Shown piece by piece: positions 18,382-26,364 of a DNA stretch of 64,000 bases; position 1 is the stretch's first letter; each line of letters begins with the position of its first letter. The translations under genes and the position numbers were made by a program. Where the stretch lies: assembly GCF_020164495.1 (NCBI RefSeq), contig NZ_JAIQYZ010000001.1, forward strand, positions 682,001 through 746,000, given 5' to 3'. The stretch comes from Psychroflexus lacisalsi. GTDB lineage: Bacteria; Bacteroidota; Bacteroidia; Flavobacteriales; Flavobacteriaceae. The notes beneath the pieces are model-generated. The model searched no databases. It saw nothing but the letters and a program-made list of their open reading frames with translations, and was not told where the DNA came from.

Positions 18382-19587
18382 ATGGATGCATACATAATAG
18401 ACGGAATTCGAACGCCAATTGGCAACTACAAAGGAACCTTATCGCCAGTGAGAGCAGATGATTTGGGGGCTTTGGTCATCAAAGAAATTGTGAGCAGAAA
18501 CCCATCGATCCCAAAAGAAGCGTTTGATGATGTGATCTTGGGATGTGCCAATCAGGCTGGTGAAGACAACCGAAACGTTGCTCGAATGTGTTCACTTTTG
18601 GCGGGATTACCACATTCGGTTCCCGGAGAAACTGTGAATCGACTTTGCAGCAGTGGGTTGTCGGCCATTATCCACGCCAACCGAGCGATAAAAGCGGGTG
18701 ATGGTGATTTGTTTATTGCCGGTGGTGTTGAGCACATGACACGTGGTCCTTATGCGATTGCAAAGCCTTCCTCGGCTTACGGTAATGATGCCAAAATGTA
18801 CGATACGAGTTTTGGGTGGCGGTTTGTGAATCCAAAGATGCACGAGCAATATGGAACGGATGGTATGGGTGTGACGGCTGAAAACCTGGTCGATATCCAC
18901 AAAATTTCGCGTGAAGATCAAGATGCTTTTGCTTACCATTCTCAGATGAAAGCCTCGAAAGCTCAGGAAAACGGCCGATTGGACAAAGAAATTGTTGCTG
19001 TCAATATTCCACGTCGAAAGCAGGATGATTTAATTTTTGCTCAGGATGAGTTCGTTAAACCGCAAACTAAATTAGAGATCCTGGGAAAACTTAGGCCTGC
19101 ATTTAGAAAAGATGGCAGCGTGACTGCCGGAAATTCTTCAGGGTTAAATGACGGTGCTGCGGTTACGATTGTCGCTTCTCAAAAGGCAGTTGAAAAGTAT
19201 AATTTGAAGCCTATTGCCAAAATTTTGAGCTCGGCTGTGGTTGGGGTTGAACCAAGAATTATGGGAATTGGTCCAGTTGAAGCGTCTAATAAGGCTTTGG
19301 CAAAAACAGGCTTAACCATGGAAGATATGGACGTGATAGAGCTAAATGAAGCTTTTGCTGCACAATCTCTGGCCTGCATAAGAGCCTGGGGATTGAAAGA
19401 TGATGATCCGAGAATAAATCCAAATGGTGGTGCTATTGCTATTGGTCATCCACTTGGAGTCACTGGAGCAAGATTAGCTTATTCAGCAGCTTTGGAGTTG
19501 AAAATGACCAATAAAAAATATGCATTAGTAACTATGTGTGTAGGAGTTGGGCAAGGTTACGCGGCTGTAATTGAGAATGTGAGTTAA
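18382..19587 (+). CDS. paaJ: 3-oxoadipyl-CoA / 3-oxo-5,6-dehydrosuberyl-CoA thiolase
   Basis: A 401-residue acetyl-CoA acyltransferase that performs the thiolytic cleavages of the lower phenylacetate pathway, giving acetyl-CoA and succinyl-CoA. C89 in [10 protein letters not shown] is the acyl-enzyme cysteine. [19 protein letters not shown] carries the catalytic histidine, and [14 protein letters not shown] the second cysteine. [20 protein letters not shown] and the [10 protein letters not shown] segment match the PcaF/PaaJ subgroup rather than general thiolases. Length is normal. Confidence 0.94.
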   Translation: MDAYIIDGIRTPIGNYKGTLSPVRADDLGALVIKEIVSRNPSIPKEAFDDVILGCANQAGEDNRNVARMCSLLAGLPHSVPGETVNRLCSSGLSAIIHANRAIKAGDGDLFIAGGVEHMTRGPYAIAKPSSAYGNDAKMYDTSFGWRFVNPKMHEQYGTDGMGVTAENLVDIHKISREDQDAFAYHSQMKASKAQENGRLDKEIVAVNIPRRKQDDLIFAQDEFVKPQTKLEILGKLRPAFRKDGSVTAGNSSGLNDGAAVTIVASQKAVEKYNLKPIAKILSSAVVGVEPRIMGIGPVEASNKALAKTGLTMEDMDVIELNEAFAAQSLACIRAWGLKDDDPRINPNGGAIAIGHPLGVTGARLAYSAALELKMTNKKYALVTMCVGVGQGYAAVIENVS

Positions 19588-19613
19588 GAATTGAAGCTTA
19601 TCTAAAATAAATA

Positions 19614-19629
19614 ATTATAAATCATTAGT
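19614..19629 (+). promoter_or_regulatory. Degenerate copy of the paa operator before paaZ
   Basis: ATTATAAATCATTAGT matches 13 of 16 positions of the site before paaF (24486-24501), with an intact right half (ATCATTAGTTT) and a degraded left half. It is directly upstream of paaZ. The -7-like sequence TAGTTTG is one T short of the consensus. It may be a weak internal operator or promoter, or a chance match in AT-rich DNA. Confidence 0.3.
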
Positions 19630-19638
19630 TTGAAGATT

Positions 19639-22149
19639 ATGCAAACCACACAAAGTTATATTAAAGGACAATGGATTCAAGGTAAAGGCGAAAGTCACCC
19701 CATTTATGATTCTATTACAGGAGAACATTTTACCAACATTAATGTTGATGGATTTGATGTTCCTGAAGTTCTGGCTTACGGCCGAGAAAAGGGAGAAACT
19801 CTCCGAAAAATGACTTTTCAGGAACGCGGAAACATGCTAAAATCTTTGGCGTTTTATCTTCAGAAAAAGAAAAAGGCCTTTTATGAATTGAGTTATCGTA
19901 CGGGAGCAACGAAAATGGATTCGTGGTTTGATATTGATGGTGGTTTTGGAAACTTATTTGCTAATGCTTCTTTAAGAAAATTATTCCCTAATCAACCTTT
20001 TGATGTGGAAGGTGATCCTATTGATTTGTCTCGCGGTGGCCGATTTATGGCGCATCATATTTTAGTGCCCAAAGAAGGGGTTGCGGTACATATCAATGCC
20101 TTTAACTTTCCTGTGTGGGGAATGTTGGAAAAATGCGCGGTCAATTGGATGGCTGGAGTTCCAGCAGTGGTTTTGCCAGCTCCGCAGTCGGCGTATTTAA
20201 CTGAAGCGGTAGTCAAAGAAATCATAGCTTCAGGAATTTTGCCAGAAGGTGCTTTGCAGTTGATTTCAGGAACTGAAAAAACCATTTTGGATAGTGTCGA
20301 ATCACAGGATATCGTCACATTTACAGGTTCTGCCGCAACTGGCCGAATGCTCAAGAATCATCCGCGATTGCTTGAAGAATCCGTTCCATTTACCATGGAG
20401 GCAGACTCTTTGAATGCTTGTATTTTGGGAGAAGATGCCGTTCCAGGAACCCCGGAATTTGATTTATTCATCAGAGAAGTTAGAAACGAGATGACGGTGA
20501 AATGCGGTCAGAAATGTACGGCCATACGAAGAGCGATTGTCCCCGAGTCTCTCATTGAGGATGTTCAGATTGCCTTAGGAAAAGCTTTAGATAAAGTCAC
20601 ATTGGGAGATCCAAGATTGAAGGAAGTCCGAATGGGAAGTTTGATTGACAAGCAACAGGTGGAATCCGTTAAAAAAGCGGTTGGCGAGATTTCTAAAACT
20701 GCTGAAATTGTTTATGGAGATTTTAATGCAGTTGAAACGATCAATGCTGTTTTTGAAAAAGGAGCTTTTATCAAACCAATTTTGATGCGTGAAAATGAGC
20801 CTTTCAAAAATGAAGCAGCTCACATTACCGAAGCATTTGGCCCTGTGAGTACTTTAATGCCATATAGAAATTTAGAAGAAGCAATTCAACTTTCTAAAAA
20901 AGGAAGAGGGTCATTGGTGAGTTCAATCTTCACTAACGATGATCGGATTGCCACTGAATATACCATCAAAGCAGCGTCTCATCACGGAAGGATTATGTCC
21001 ATTAATCGGGAATCCGCTAAGCAAAGTACTGGTCATGGTGCGCCTCTGCCAAACCTAGTTCATGGTGGTCCTGGACGAGCAGGGGGTGGTGAAGAGATGG
21101 GTGGAAAACGCGGTATTAAACACTTTATGCAGCGTTGTGCAATTCAAGGAAGCCCTACGACTTTGACCGAAATCACTGGAATCTATCAGCCAAAAGCAAA
21201 ATACAAAGAAGCAGAAAAGCATCCCTTCGCCTACCATTGGGAAGACATTCAGCCAGGGATGTCGTTGAAAACGCATAATCGTACTTTGACGGATACGGAT
21301 ATCATTAATTTCGGTAATTTAACCTGGGATCACTTTTATGCCCACACAGATATTACTTCTTTGGAAGGAAGCATTTTTGAGCAGCGTACAGCTCATGGTT
21401 ATTTCATAATTTCAGCGGCAGCTGGATTATTTGTGTATCCAAATAAAGGTCCTGTGGCGGCCAACTATGGTTTAGAAGAAATTCGATTTTTGAGACCCCT
21501 GTATCACAACGATACTATAAATGTCCGATTAACCTGCAAAGAAAAAGTAGACAGAGATCAAAAAGGAAAAGAATTACCAAGCGGGATTGTGAAATGGTAC
21601 GTGGAGGTATTTGATGTGGAAGCTGTTGAAGAAGAGGATAAACTGGTGGCGATTGCCACTATCTTGACCATGGTTCAGAAGAAACAAGATACTTTTCATG
21701 AAGTGGATAAAGAATTTATTGAAAATAAGTTAGAATTACTTTCAGAAAATAATCAGCCTGAACGGGGGATGATGACGCCTCAACACATGGTAGAGCATTT
21801 AGAAATGAGTTTAAAAATAGCTATAGGAGAAATTTCAGATTTTGAAGTCGCTACCCCAGACGAATATATTGAGCAAGTACAGGAAACTTTATATAACTAC
21901 GAAAAGATGCCCCAAGGCTATAAAATGCCATTGATTAAAAAAGATGAGCTCGAAGACTTGAAGCATGATAATCTTGAAGCGGCAAAAAGTGCTTTATTAG
22001 AAGCTTACGAAACTTTTGAAGTTTATTTTAGAGATCGTCCGGAAGCGATCACTAAAAATGCTGTGTTTGGTGAACTGACAAGTTTTGAATGGAAACTTTT
22101 AAATAGAAAGCATTTTAATCACCACTTTGAGCAGTTTGGGTTGATTTAA
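19639..22149 (+). CDS. paaZ: Bifunctional oxepin-CoA hydrolase / 3-oxo-5,6-dehydrosuberyl-CoA semialdehyde dehydrogenase with C-terminal extension
   Basis: An 836-residue fusion enzyme that opens oxepin-CoA and oxidises the resulting aldehyde. Residues 1-515 are the aldehyde dehydrogenase, with catalytic C293 in VKCGQKCTAIRR. Residues about 525-680 are the MaoC-like hydratase, with D564 and H569 in WDHFYAHTD; these align with Asp561/His566 of E. coli PaaZ. The E. coli enzyme ends near residue 681, whereas this one continues for about 150 residues. The extra part (MMTPQHMVEHLEMSL... LNRKHFNHHFEQFGLI) looks like a DinB/DUF1569-type helical domain. The ATG at 19639 was preferred to the TTG nine bases upstream. 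Confidence 0.94.
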   Translation: MQTTQSYIKGQWIQGKGESHPIYDSITGEHFTNINVDGFDVPEVLAYGREKGETLRKMTFQERGNMLKSLAFYLQKKKKAFYELSYRTGATKMDSWFDIDGGFGNLFANASLRKLFPNQPFDVEGDPIDLSRGGRFMAHHILVPKEGVAVHINAFNFPVWGMLEKCAVNWMAGVPAVVLPAPQSAYLTEAVVKEIIASGILPEGALQLISGTEKTILDSVESQDIVTFTGSAATGRMLKNHPRLLEESVPFTMEADSLNACILGEDAVPGTPEFDLFIREVRNEMTVKCGQKCTAIRRAIVPESLIEDVQIALGKALDKVTLGDPRLKEVRMGSLIDKQQVESVKKAVGEISKTAEIVYGDFNAVETINAVFEKGAFIKPILMRENEPFKNEAAHITEAFGPVSTLMPYRNLEEAIQLSKKGRGSLVSSIFTNDDRIATEYTIKAASHHGRIMSINRESAKQSTGHGAPLPNLVHGGPGRAGGGEEMGGKRGIKHFMQRCAIQGSPTTLTEITGIYQPKAKYKEAEKHPFAYHWEDIQPGMSLKTHNRTLTDTDIINFGNLTWDHFYAHTDITSLEGSIFEQRTAHGYFIISAAAGLFVYPNKGPVAANYGLEEIRFLRPLYHNDTINVRLTCKEKVDRDQKGKELPSGIVKWYVEVFDVEAVEEEDKLVAIATILTMVQKKQDTFHEVDKEFIENKLELLSENNQPERGMMTPQHMVEHLEMSLKIAIGEISDFEVATPDEYIEQVQETLYNYEKMPQGYKMPLIKKDELEDLKHDNLEAAKSALLEAYETFEVYFRDRPEAITKNAVFGELTSFEWKLLNRKHFNHHFEQFGLI

Positions 22150-22166
22150 AGTTTTTTATAAAATAT

Positions 22167-22811
22167 TCAGTTGCCAAACTTAAAAATAAAACCAAGACTG
22201 AGATTCATTAAATGTGTACGCCCAAACAAGTCGTCAGCTTGGGAGGGCCTCTCGATATTGGCATTGGTTGTAAGGTAATTTGCCCTAAAACTTAAATTAA
22301 ATGTTTTAGTAAACTCATAAATTAAATAGGCTCCTGTTCTCCACTCATCAGTAGAATATCGACCTCTTCGAGTACTTCTTGTGAATTGTCTGACATAGTT
22401 AGCTCCATATCCAAGTGAAATTCCTGCATTGAAGTTATTGGTTTTTAAAATTTCATAGTTGAGCTGTGCAAAATATGTCCTGTAGGTAGATCTTTCAAAG
22501 TTGCCAGCTAAAGAAGCATCTGTAAGACTTGATCTAAAACTTGAGTATTCAATTCCTAGATTAAATTTACGATAGTTGAGTAAATTCATATACAATCCAA
22601 ATCCTAGAGCACTCTGCTCATAGGCTTGGTTCAAAAAATGTTCTCCAAAAAATGTAGGATTGAACAACTGGATTTCTCCGTAAAACTTAAATTCTACAAC
22701 AGACTTCTGACTTGAATATTTTTCAGCTTCATCTTCAGTTAAGTTTTGAGCATATGTACATCCAAATGCAAAAAATACCGATATGAGAATTAAAGTTTTA
22801 ATATTTCTCAT
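22167..22811 (-). CDS. Outer-membrane beta-barrel family protein
   Basis: A 214-residue exported protein with a signal peptide (residues 1-21, ending FGCTYAQ). It then has a series of amphipathic strands alternating aromatic and polar residues (KFNLGIEYSSF, YRTYFAQLNYEI, FNAGISLGYGANYV, TFNLSFRANYLTT) and ends in FGN after SLGFIFKF. This is consistent with a small porin-like outer-membrane beta-barrel. No close family is recognised. It lies two bases from a frameshifted lipoprotein gene on the same strand, so the pair was probably an operon inserted between the two plus-strand paa blocks. Confidence 0.6.
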   Translation of the reverse strand: MRNIKTLILISVFFAFGCTYAQNLTEDEAEKYSSQKSVVEFKFYGEIQLFNPTFFGEHFLNQAYEQSALGFGLYMNLLNYRKFNLGIEYSSFRSSLTDASLAGNFERSTYRTYFAQLNYEILKTNNFNAGISLGYGANYVRQFTRSTRRGRYSTDEWRTGAYLIYEFTKTFNLSFRANYLTTNANIERPSQADDLFGRTHLMNLSLGFIFKFGN

Positions 22812-22813
22812 AT

Positions 22814-23520
22814 TTAAGGATTCTGAATTATAAACTCTAAATTTTCGTTGCCAACGTCTATTGCAATTCTGTCTTCAAAGATTTCATCACTGCTCAACTC
22901 TTTTAATTTATAGTTGATAAAAAGCGTTTGGTTTTCCTTGACTCTGAAACTATCTGAAAATTTAAATCTGATAGGATTTTCAAAAGCATCTACTGTAAGA
23001 ATTCTGTAGGCTATTTCTCCTTCAAAAAAGTATTCCAATAATTCAAATCCGTGTATGTTATCCCTGATATTTAAAAAGACAAGTTCCGAACTATTGAGTA
23101 ACTTGATTTGTTGAAGTTGTAAATAGTTATTTGAAAAGTCATCTTCTTCAATCAATATGACCGATCGTTCTTTTTCTCTGTGTTGGTCACTAAGTTCTAA
23201 ATAAAAACGTGCACCTGTTGAATTTCGACCTCTCTTTGAAGGAGGAAAGTTAAGGACTACACGACCTTGAGAATCGGTTTCTCCAAAACTGATGAGATCA
23301 CCTCTATTGTTTCCTGAACCAAAAATCAGGCCTTTGTTAGCTTCCAAATAAGAGCTGGGTAGTTCTAAACCTCCAGAATAAGCTTCAGCTGATATACTTT
23401 CCAGCTGCATCGCATCACCATCAGTAATTTGAGCTTCTAAAGTAAATCTTGAATTTAAATTGTATCTTATATCACAAACAAAGTGATTACTAATAGTAAA
23501 ATTAAAATTGTGACTCTCAT
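22814..23520 (-). pseudogene. Exported lipoprotein gene, frameshifted after the signal peptide
   Basis: An ATG at 23520-23518 starts a clear signal peptide (MRVTILILLLVITLFVI) that stops almost at once. The next frame over continues without interruption as FVCDIRYNLNSRFTLEAQ and then a long beta-rich domain (LEANKGLIFGSGNNRGDLIS onward) to the stop at 22814. The frames meet near 23473-23485 at a short A-run (80-82 in 23480-23482). One extra base there would join them into a lipoprotein with a cysteine just after the hydrophobic segment. The only ATG in the second frame is at 23410, inside the conserved-looking domain. A frameshift mutation or sequencing error explains this best. Function is unknown. 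Confidence 0.65.
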
Positions 23521-23600
23521 TTAAGGTAGTTTAAATAATTCAAAACCATTTCAACTTTACAGGTGTTTTTCTCGTTACTGGGGCTTTTTAAAGCTATTGT

Positions 23601-24416
23601 TTAATCTTTCATATAGAAGACGTAAAACATCATTTCACCAGGGTAGGACACATCGTCTTTGCGGGGACTTCTAAACTTAGATTCATCCAAAACCTCTACT
23701 ATATTTTTTTCAAAAATAGTATCAAGCTTTGAGTTGCCAGAATTTGATACTATTTTAGTTATTGTGTCATCTTTACTATAAAGAATTTTAACTTCATAAA
23801 AATTCATTCCTGGATTTAAAAAGGTGTTTATTTGATCAGGATCAATTTTATTAAAAAGAAAGTTTAGCATATAGTCAGTGTAAATATTAAATGCTTTTTC
23901 TTCATCTTCATACTTGCAATAAATATCAATACTTGGATAAATCCTTTCGTTGCCTGAATAATCATTTTTATCAGTTACTTTACTCATCTTATGATTAGCT
24001 TTTACACCAGTTGCATTTGTTTTAATTACCACTGGCAAGTTAATGGTAGCATTAACAGGTTCACCTTCTTGAATACCAGGATCTATTATTTTAAGTTTAC
24101 CTAATGTTTTTTCAAATTCCTTTTTAATGACAGGATTATTAGAATTTAAATGAACTAAATGAAAAGATTTATTTTTTTGGACTTCAAATGTCAGATTGAA
24201 CTTGTTTATTCCAGGTTTTAATTCACTATTAAACCTAGTGCTTAAACCTCGTCTAAACAAATTTGAAACCTTTTCCGAAAAACAATTTTTCAACTCCATA
24301 TTTCCCAATACATTTTTGCAGCCCTTAGCAATTATATAGGTTTCATTGGATTCTTGAGAATAAGAAGAAGCAGACACAAGTAAAAACACAAACAATAATA
24401 ATTGGATGTTTTTCAT
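23601..24416 (-). CDS. Exported protein of unknown function, TonB C-terminal-like
   Basis: A 271-residue protein with a clear signal peptide (KNIQLLLFVFLLVSASSYSQ). After it comes a segment with two cysteines (AKGCKNVLGNMELKNCFSEK) and beta-rich stretches. The pattern of a cysteine-containing helix followed by NKFNLTFEVQKNKSFHLVHL resembles the repeated TonB C-terminal-like domains of flavobacterial energy-transducer proteins, but no N-terminal membrane anchor or proline-rich linker is present. It lies between the two paa blocks, divergent from paaF, and the operator/promoter at 24475 lies in the shared upstream region. Confidence 0.6.
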   Translation of the reverse strand: MKNIQLLLFVFLLVSASSYSQESNETYIIAKGCKNVLGNMELKNCFSEKVSNLFRRGLSTRFNSELKPGINKFNLTFEVQKNKSFHLVHLNSNNPVIKKEFEKTLGKLKIIDPGIQEGEPVNATINLPVVIKTNATGVKANHKMSKVTDKNDYSGNERIYPSIDIYCKYEDEEKAFNIYTDYMLNFLFNKIDPDQINTFLNPGMNFYEVKILYSKDDTITKIVSNSGNSKLDTIFEKNIVEVLDESKFRSPRKDDVSYPGEMMFYVFYMKD

Positions 24417-24474
24417 TTTTAAAGTTTAAAAATATTAGATTATGTGTAAAACTACTAAATTTAAAATAATCCAA

Positions 24475-24505
24475 TTGTGAATGATACTAACAATCATTAG
24501 TTTTG
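24475..24505 (+). promoter_or_regulatory. Promoter with overlapping palindromic operator before paaF
   Basis: TTG (24475-24477), 20 bases, then TAGTTTTG (24498-24505) fit the Bacteroidota promoter TTG-N19-TAnnTTTG closely. The palindrome ACTAACAATCATTAGT (24486-24501) lies across the -7 box. It differs at one position from the core before paaE (ACTAACAATCGTTAGT). paaF starts at 24540. The arrangement fits repression by a TetR-type PaaR released by phenylacetyl-CoA. Confidence 0.75.
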
Positions 24506-24539
24506 AATTTAACCGAAAACGATTTAGAAAATACATCAA

Positions 24540-25292
24540 ATGACTAAACCATACGTAAAAAAAGATATTAAAGATAAAATTGCAACGATAGAATTTTTTC
24601 ATCCTGCACATAATTCTTTGCCAAGTGACATCCTAGCTCAATTAGCTGATATCATTACAGAAGTAGGCCAAAATGAAGACGTTTTAGTGGTGGTCTTAAA
24701 ATCTGGAGGAGAACGTACTTTTTGTGCCGGGGCCAGCTTTAAGGAATTGATTTCCATTGAAGACGAAAAAACCGGGGAGCAATTTTTTAGTGGTTTTGCC
24801 AATGTGATCAATGCGATGCGCAAATGCCCAAAGTTTATTATTGGGCGTGTTCAAGGTAAAACTGTTGGAGGTGGAGTAGGACTCGCATCTTCTATGGATT
24901 ATTGCATGGCGACGAAATATGCTGCTATTAAATTGAGTGAATTGAATCTTGGGATTGGTCCTTTTGTTGTTGGACCAGCCGTCGAACGGAAACTTGGTGT
25001 TAGTGGCATGTCCCAAATCGCCATTGATGCGAATTCATTTTATTCAGCTGAATGGGCTAAGGATAAGGGTTTGTTTGCGAGTGTTTATGATTCAACAGAA
25101 GATCTTGATATCGCTGTAGCTGAATTTGCTAAAAACTTATGTGAATATAATCCTGAAGCTGTGAAACATATGAAACAAATGTTTTGGCGAGGCACAGAAG
25201 ATTGGGATGAGTTGTTGAAAGAACGTGCAAAAATCAGTGGAAAATTAGTGCTGAGTTCTTTTACAAAAGAGAAGTTGAAGAGGTTTAAATAG
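24540..25292 (+). CDS. paaF: Enoyl-CoA hydratase/isomerase family protein (PaaF-type)
   Basis: A 250-residue crotonase-fold enzyme. RTFCAGASFKELISIED is the first oxyanion-hole block. GRVQGKTVGGGVGLASSMDY is the second, and LSELNLGIGPFVVGPAVERK holds the active-site region, with Glu in the LSELN position. The pathway otherwise lacks a 2,3-dehydroadipyl-CoA hydratase, and the gene is under the same operator as paaE, so a PaaF role is likely. The sequence alone would also allow a methylglutaconyl-CoA-type hydratase. Its stop sits at the edge of the repeat of cassette 3. Confidence 0.75.
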   Translation: MTKPYVKKDIKDKIATIEFFHPAHNSLPSDILAQLADIITEVGQNEDVLVVVLKSGGERTFCAGASFKELISIEDEKTGEQFFSGFANVINAMRKCPKFIIGRVQGKTVGGGVGLASSMDYCMATKYAAIKLSELNLGIGPFVVGPAVERKLGVSGMSQIAIDANSFYSAEWAKDKGLFASVYDSTEDLDIAVAEFAKNLCEYNPEAVKHMKQMFWRGTEDWDELLKERAKISGKLVLSSFTKEKLKRFK

Positions 25293-25697
25293 AGGTGAGT
25301 GATATGAAAAGTGACTATTATTTTAAATTTGAAGTTTTAAAACTTTATCAAAAAGCGATAGAATTTGGTGAACAGATAAATTCTCAAACAGAAAATTTTC
25401 CAAGTCACGAAACATATAAATTAAGTTCACAATTTTCACGAGCGGCAGATTCTATTGCATTAAATATCGCAGAAGGTTCAGCTATTACTGATGCAAATTT
25501 CGTTGGGCATTTAAAAATGGCTTGGGATAGTTGTTATGAATGTGTTGCAGCTTCAACAAAAACTAGACTAAGAAATTATATCACTTTTAAAGTTGATGAG
25601 CAGAACAGAAGGCATATCACTGAAATATCAAAAATGATTTCAGCTCTCATCAAGCATCTTAAAAATAAACCACAGTTTAATATGAAAACTCACCTCT
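25291..25697 (+). mobile_element. Putative repeat-bracketed S23 cassette 3 (between paaF and paaY)
   Basis: AGAGGTGAGT at 25291-25300 and its exact reverse complement ACTCACCTCT at 25688-25697 enclose an S23-type gene. The left copy begins within the paaF stop region and the right copy ends 22 bases before the paaY start. The ten-base match is perfect, and the right copy continues TCAC, a further partial unit. The 3' end of the S23 gene runs through the right repeat. Confidence 0.5.
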
Positions 25698-25723
25698 CAC
25701 TACTAATAAACTGTTCTTTATGA
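25304..25723 (+). CDS. Four-helix-bundle protein (S23/IVP family), copy 3
   Basis: A 139-residue all-alpha protein of the same subgroup as copy 2. It shows YYFKFEVLKLYQKAIEFGEQ, LSSQFSRAADSIALNIAEGS, WDSCYECVAASTKTRLRNYI and the late helix ISKMISALIKHLKNK. The last 15 residues (after NKPQF) are encoded by the right inverted repeat and have no family counterpart, so the original stop was probably lost. The stop overlaps the paaY start by four bases (ATGA). A GTG nine bases upstream is a possible alternative start but lies in the left repeat. Function unknown. Confidence 0.86.
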   Translation: MKSDYYFKFEVLKLYQKAIEFGEQINSQTENFPSHETYKLSSQFSRAADSIALNIAEGSAITDANFVGHLKMAWDSCYECVAASTKTRLRNYITFKVDEQNRRHITEISKMISALIKHLKNKPQFNMKTHLSLLINCSL

Positions 25724-26319
25724 TCTACAAATTTAAAAACCATACACCAGTCGTACACGAAACTAGTTTTGTTCATCCATTGGCTGCAGTAACAGGTAAC
25801 GTTATTATTGGCAAGGATTGTTACATTGGGCCTGGAGCAGCGATACGCGGGGATTGGGGAGAGATTATTTTGGAAGATGGTGTGAATGTGCAGGAGAATT
25901 GTACAGTGCACATGTTTCCAGGTAAAAGCATAACTTTAAAAAAAGGAGCTCACGTAGGCCATGGAGCTATTATTCATGGGGCAAATCTAGGCGAAAATTG
26001 CCTTGTCGGTATGAATTCAGTAATTATGGACGATGCTGAAATTGGCGACGAATGCATCATTGGTGCTTTGGCGTTTGTAAAAGCGGAAACTAAAATTCCC
26101 AAGCGAAGTTTAGTGGTTGGGAATCCTGGAAAAATCATCAAACAAGTTTCAGATGAAATGATTGCCTGGAAAACCGCAGGGACACGATTGTATCAGCAGT
26201 TACCAACAGATTGTCATGAGAGTTTGAAAGAAGTTCAACCTTTGAGAGAAATCCCAGACAATAGACCTGAACAGGAAAATTTTTATAAAACATTGAAAGA
26301 ATTTAAGGGTAAAAAATAA
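25720..26319 (+). CDS. paaY: PaaY, gamma-carbonic-anhydrase-fold protein (hexapeptide repeat)
   Basis: A 199-residue left-handed beta-helix protein. It shows VHETSFVHPLAAVTGNVIIG, GPGAAIRGDWGEIILEDGVN, the metal-site stretch VHMFPGKSITLKKGAHVGHG, and AIIHGANLGENCLVGMNSVI. Three histidines (in TVHMF, HVGHG and IIHGA) fit the zinc site of this family. PaaY is a thioesterase-like accessory protein in some phenylacetate clusters, acting on ring-hydroxylated CoA esters. Length is normal. It follows the S23 cassette 3 gene with a four-base overlap and precedes the E2 gene after a short repeat tract. Confidence 0.9.
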   Translation: MIYKFKNHTPVVHETSFVHPLAAVTGNVIIGKDCYIGPGAAIRGDWGEIILEDGVNVQENCTVHMFPGKSITLKKGAHVGHGAIIHGANLGENCLVGMNSVIMDDAEIGDECIIGALAFVKAETKIPKRSLVVGNPGKIIKQVSDEMIAWKTAGTRLYQQLPTDCHESLKEVQPLREIPDNRPEQENFYKTLKEFKGKK

Positions 26320-26323
26320 TTGC

Positions 26324-26356
26324 GACTTAGAAAGTAGAAAATTAGAAGCTAGATTG
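26324..26356 (+). repeat. TAGAA-type tandem repeat tract between paaY and the E2 gene
   Basis: The gap holds GACTTAGAAAGTAGAAAATT followed by AGAAGCTAGATTG, an irregular tandem of units ending in TAGAA. This is the same style of short degenerate tandem as the flanks of the S23 cassettes, but without a gene. It is listed as a probable relic or target of that system. Confidence 0.45.
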
Positions 26357-26364
26357 AAAAAATT

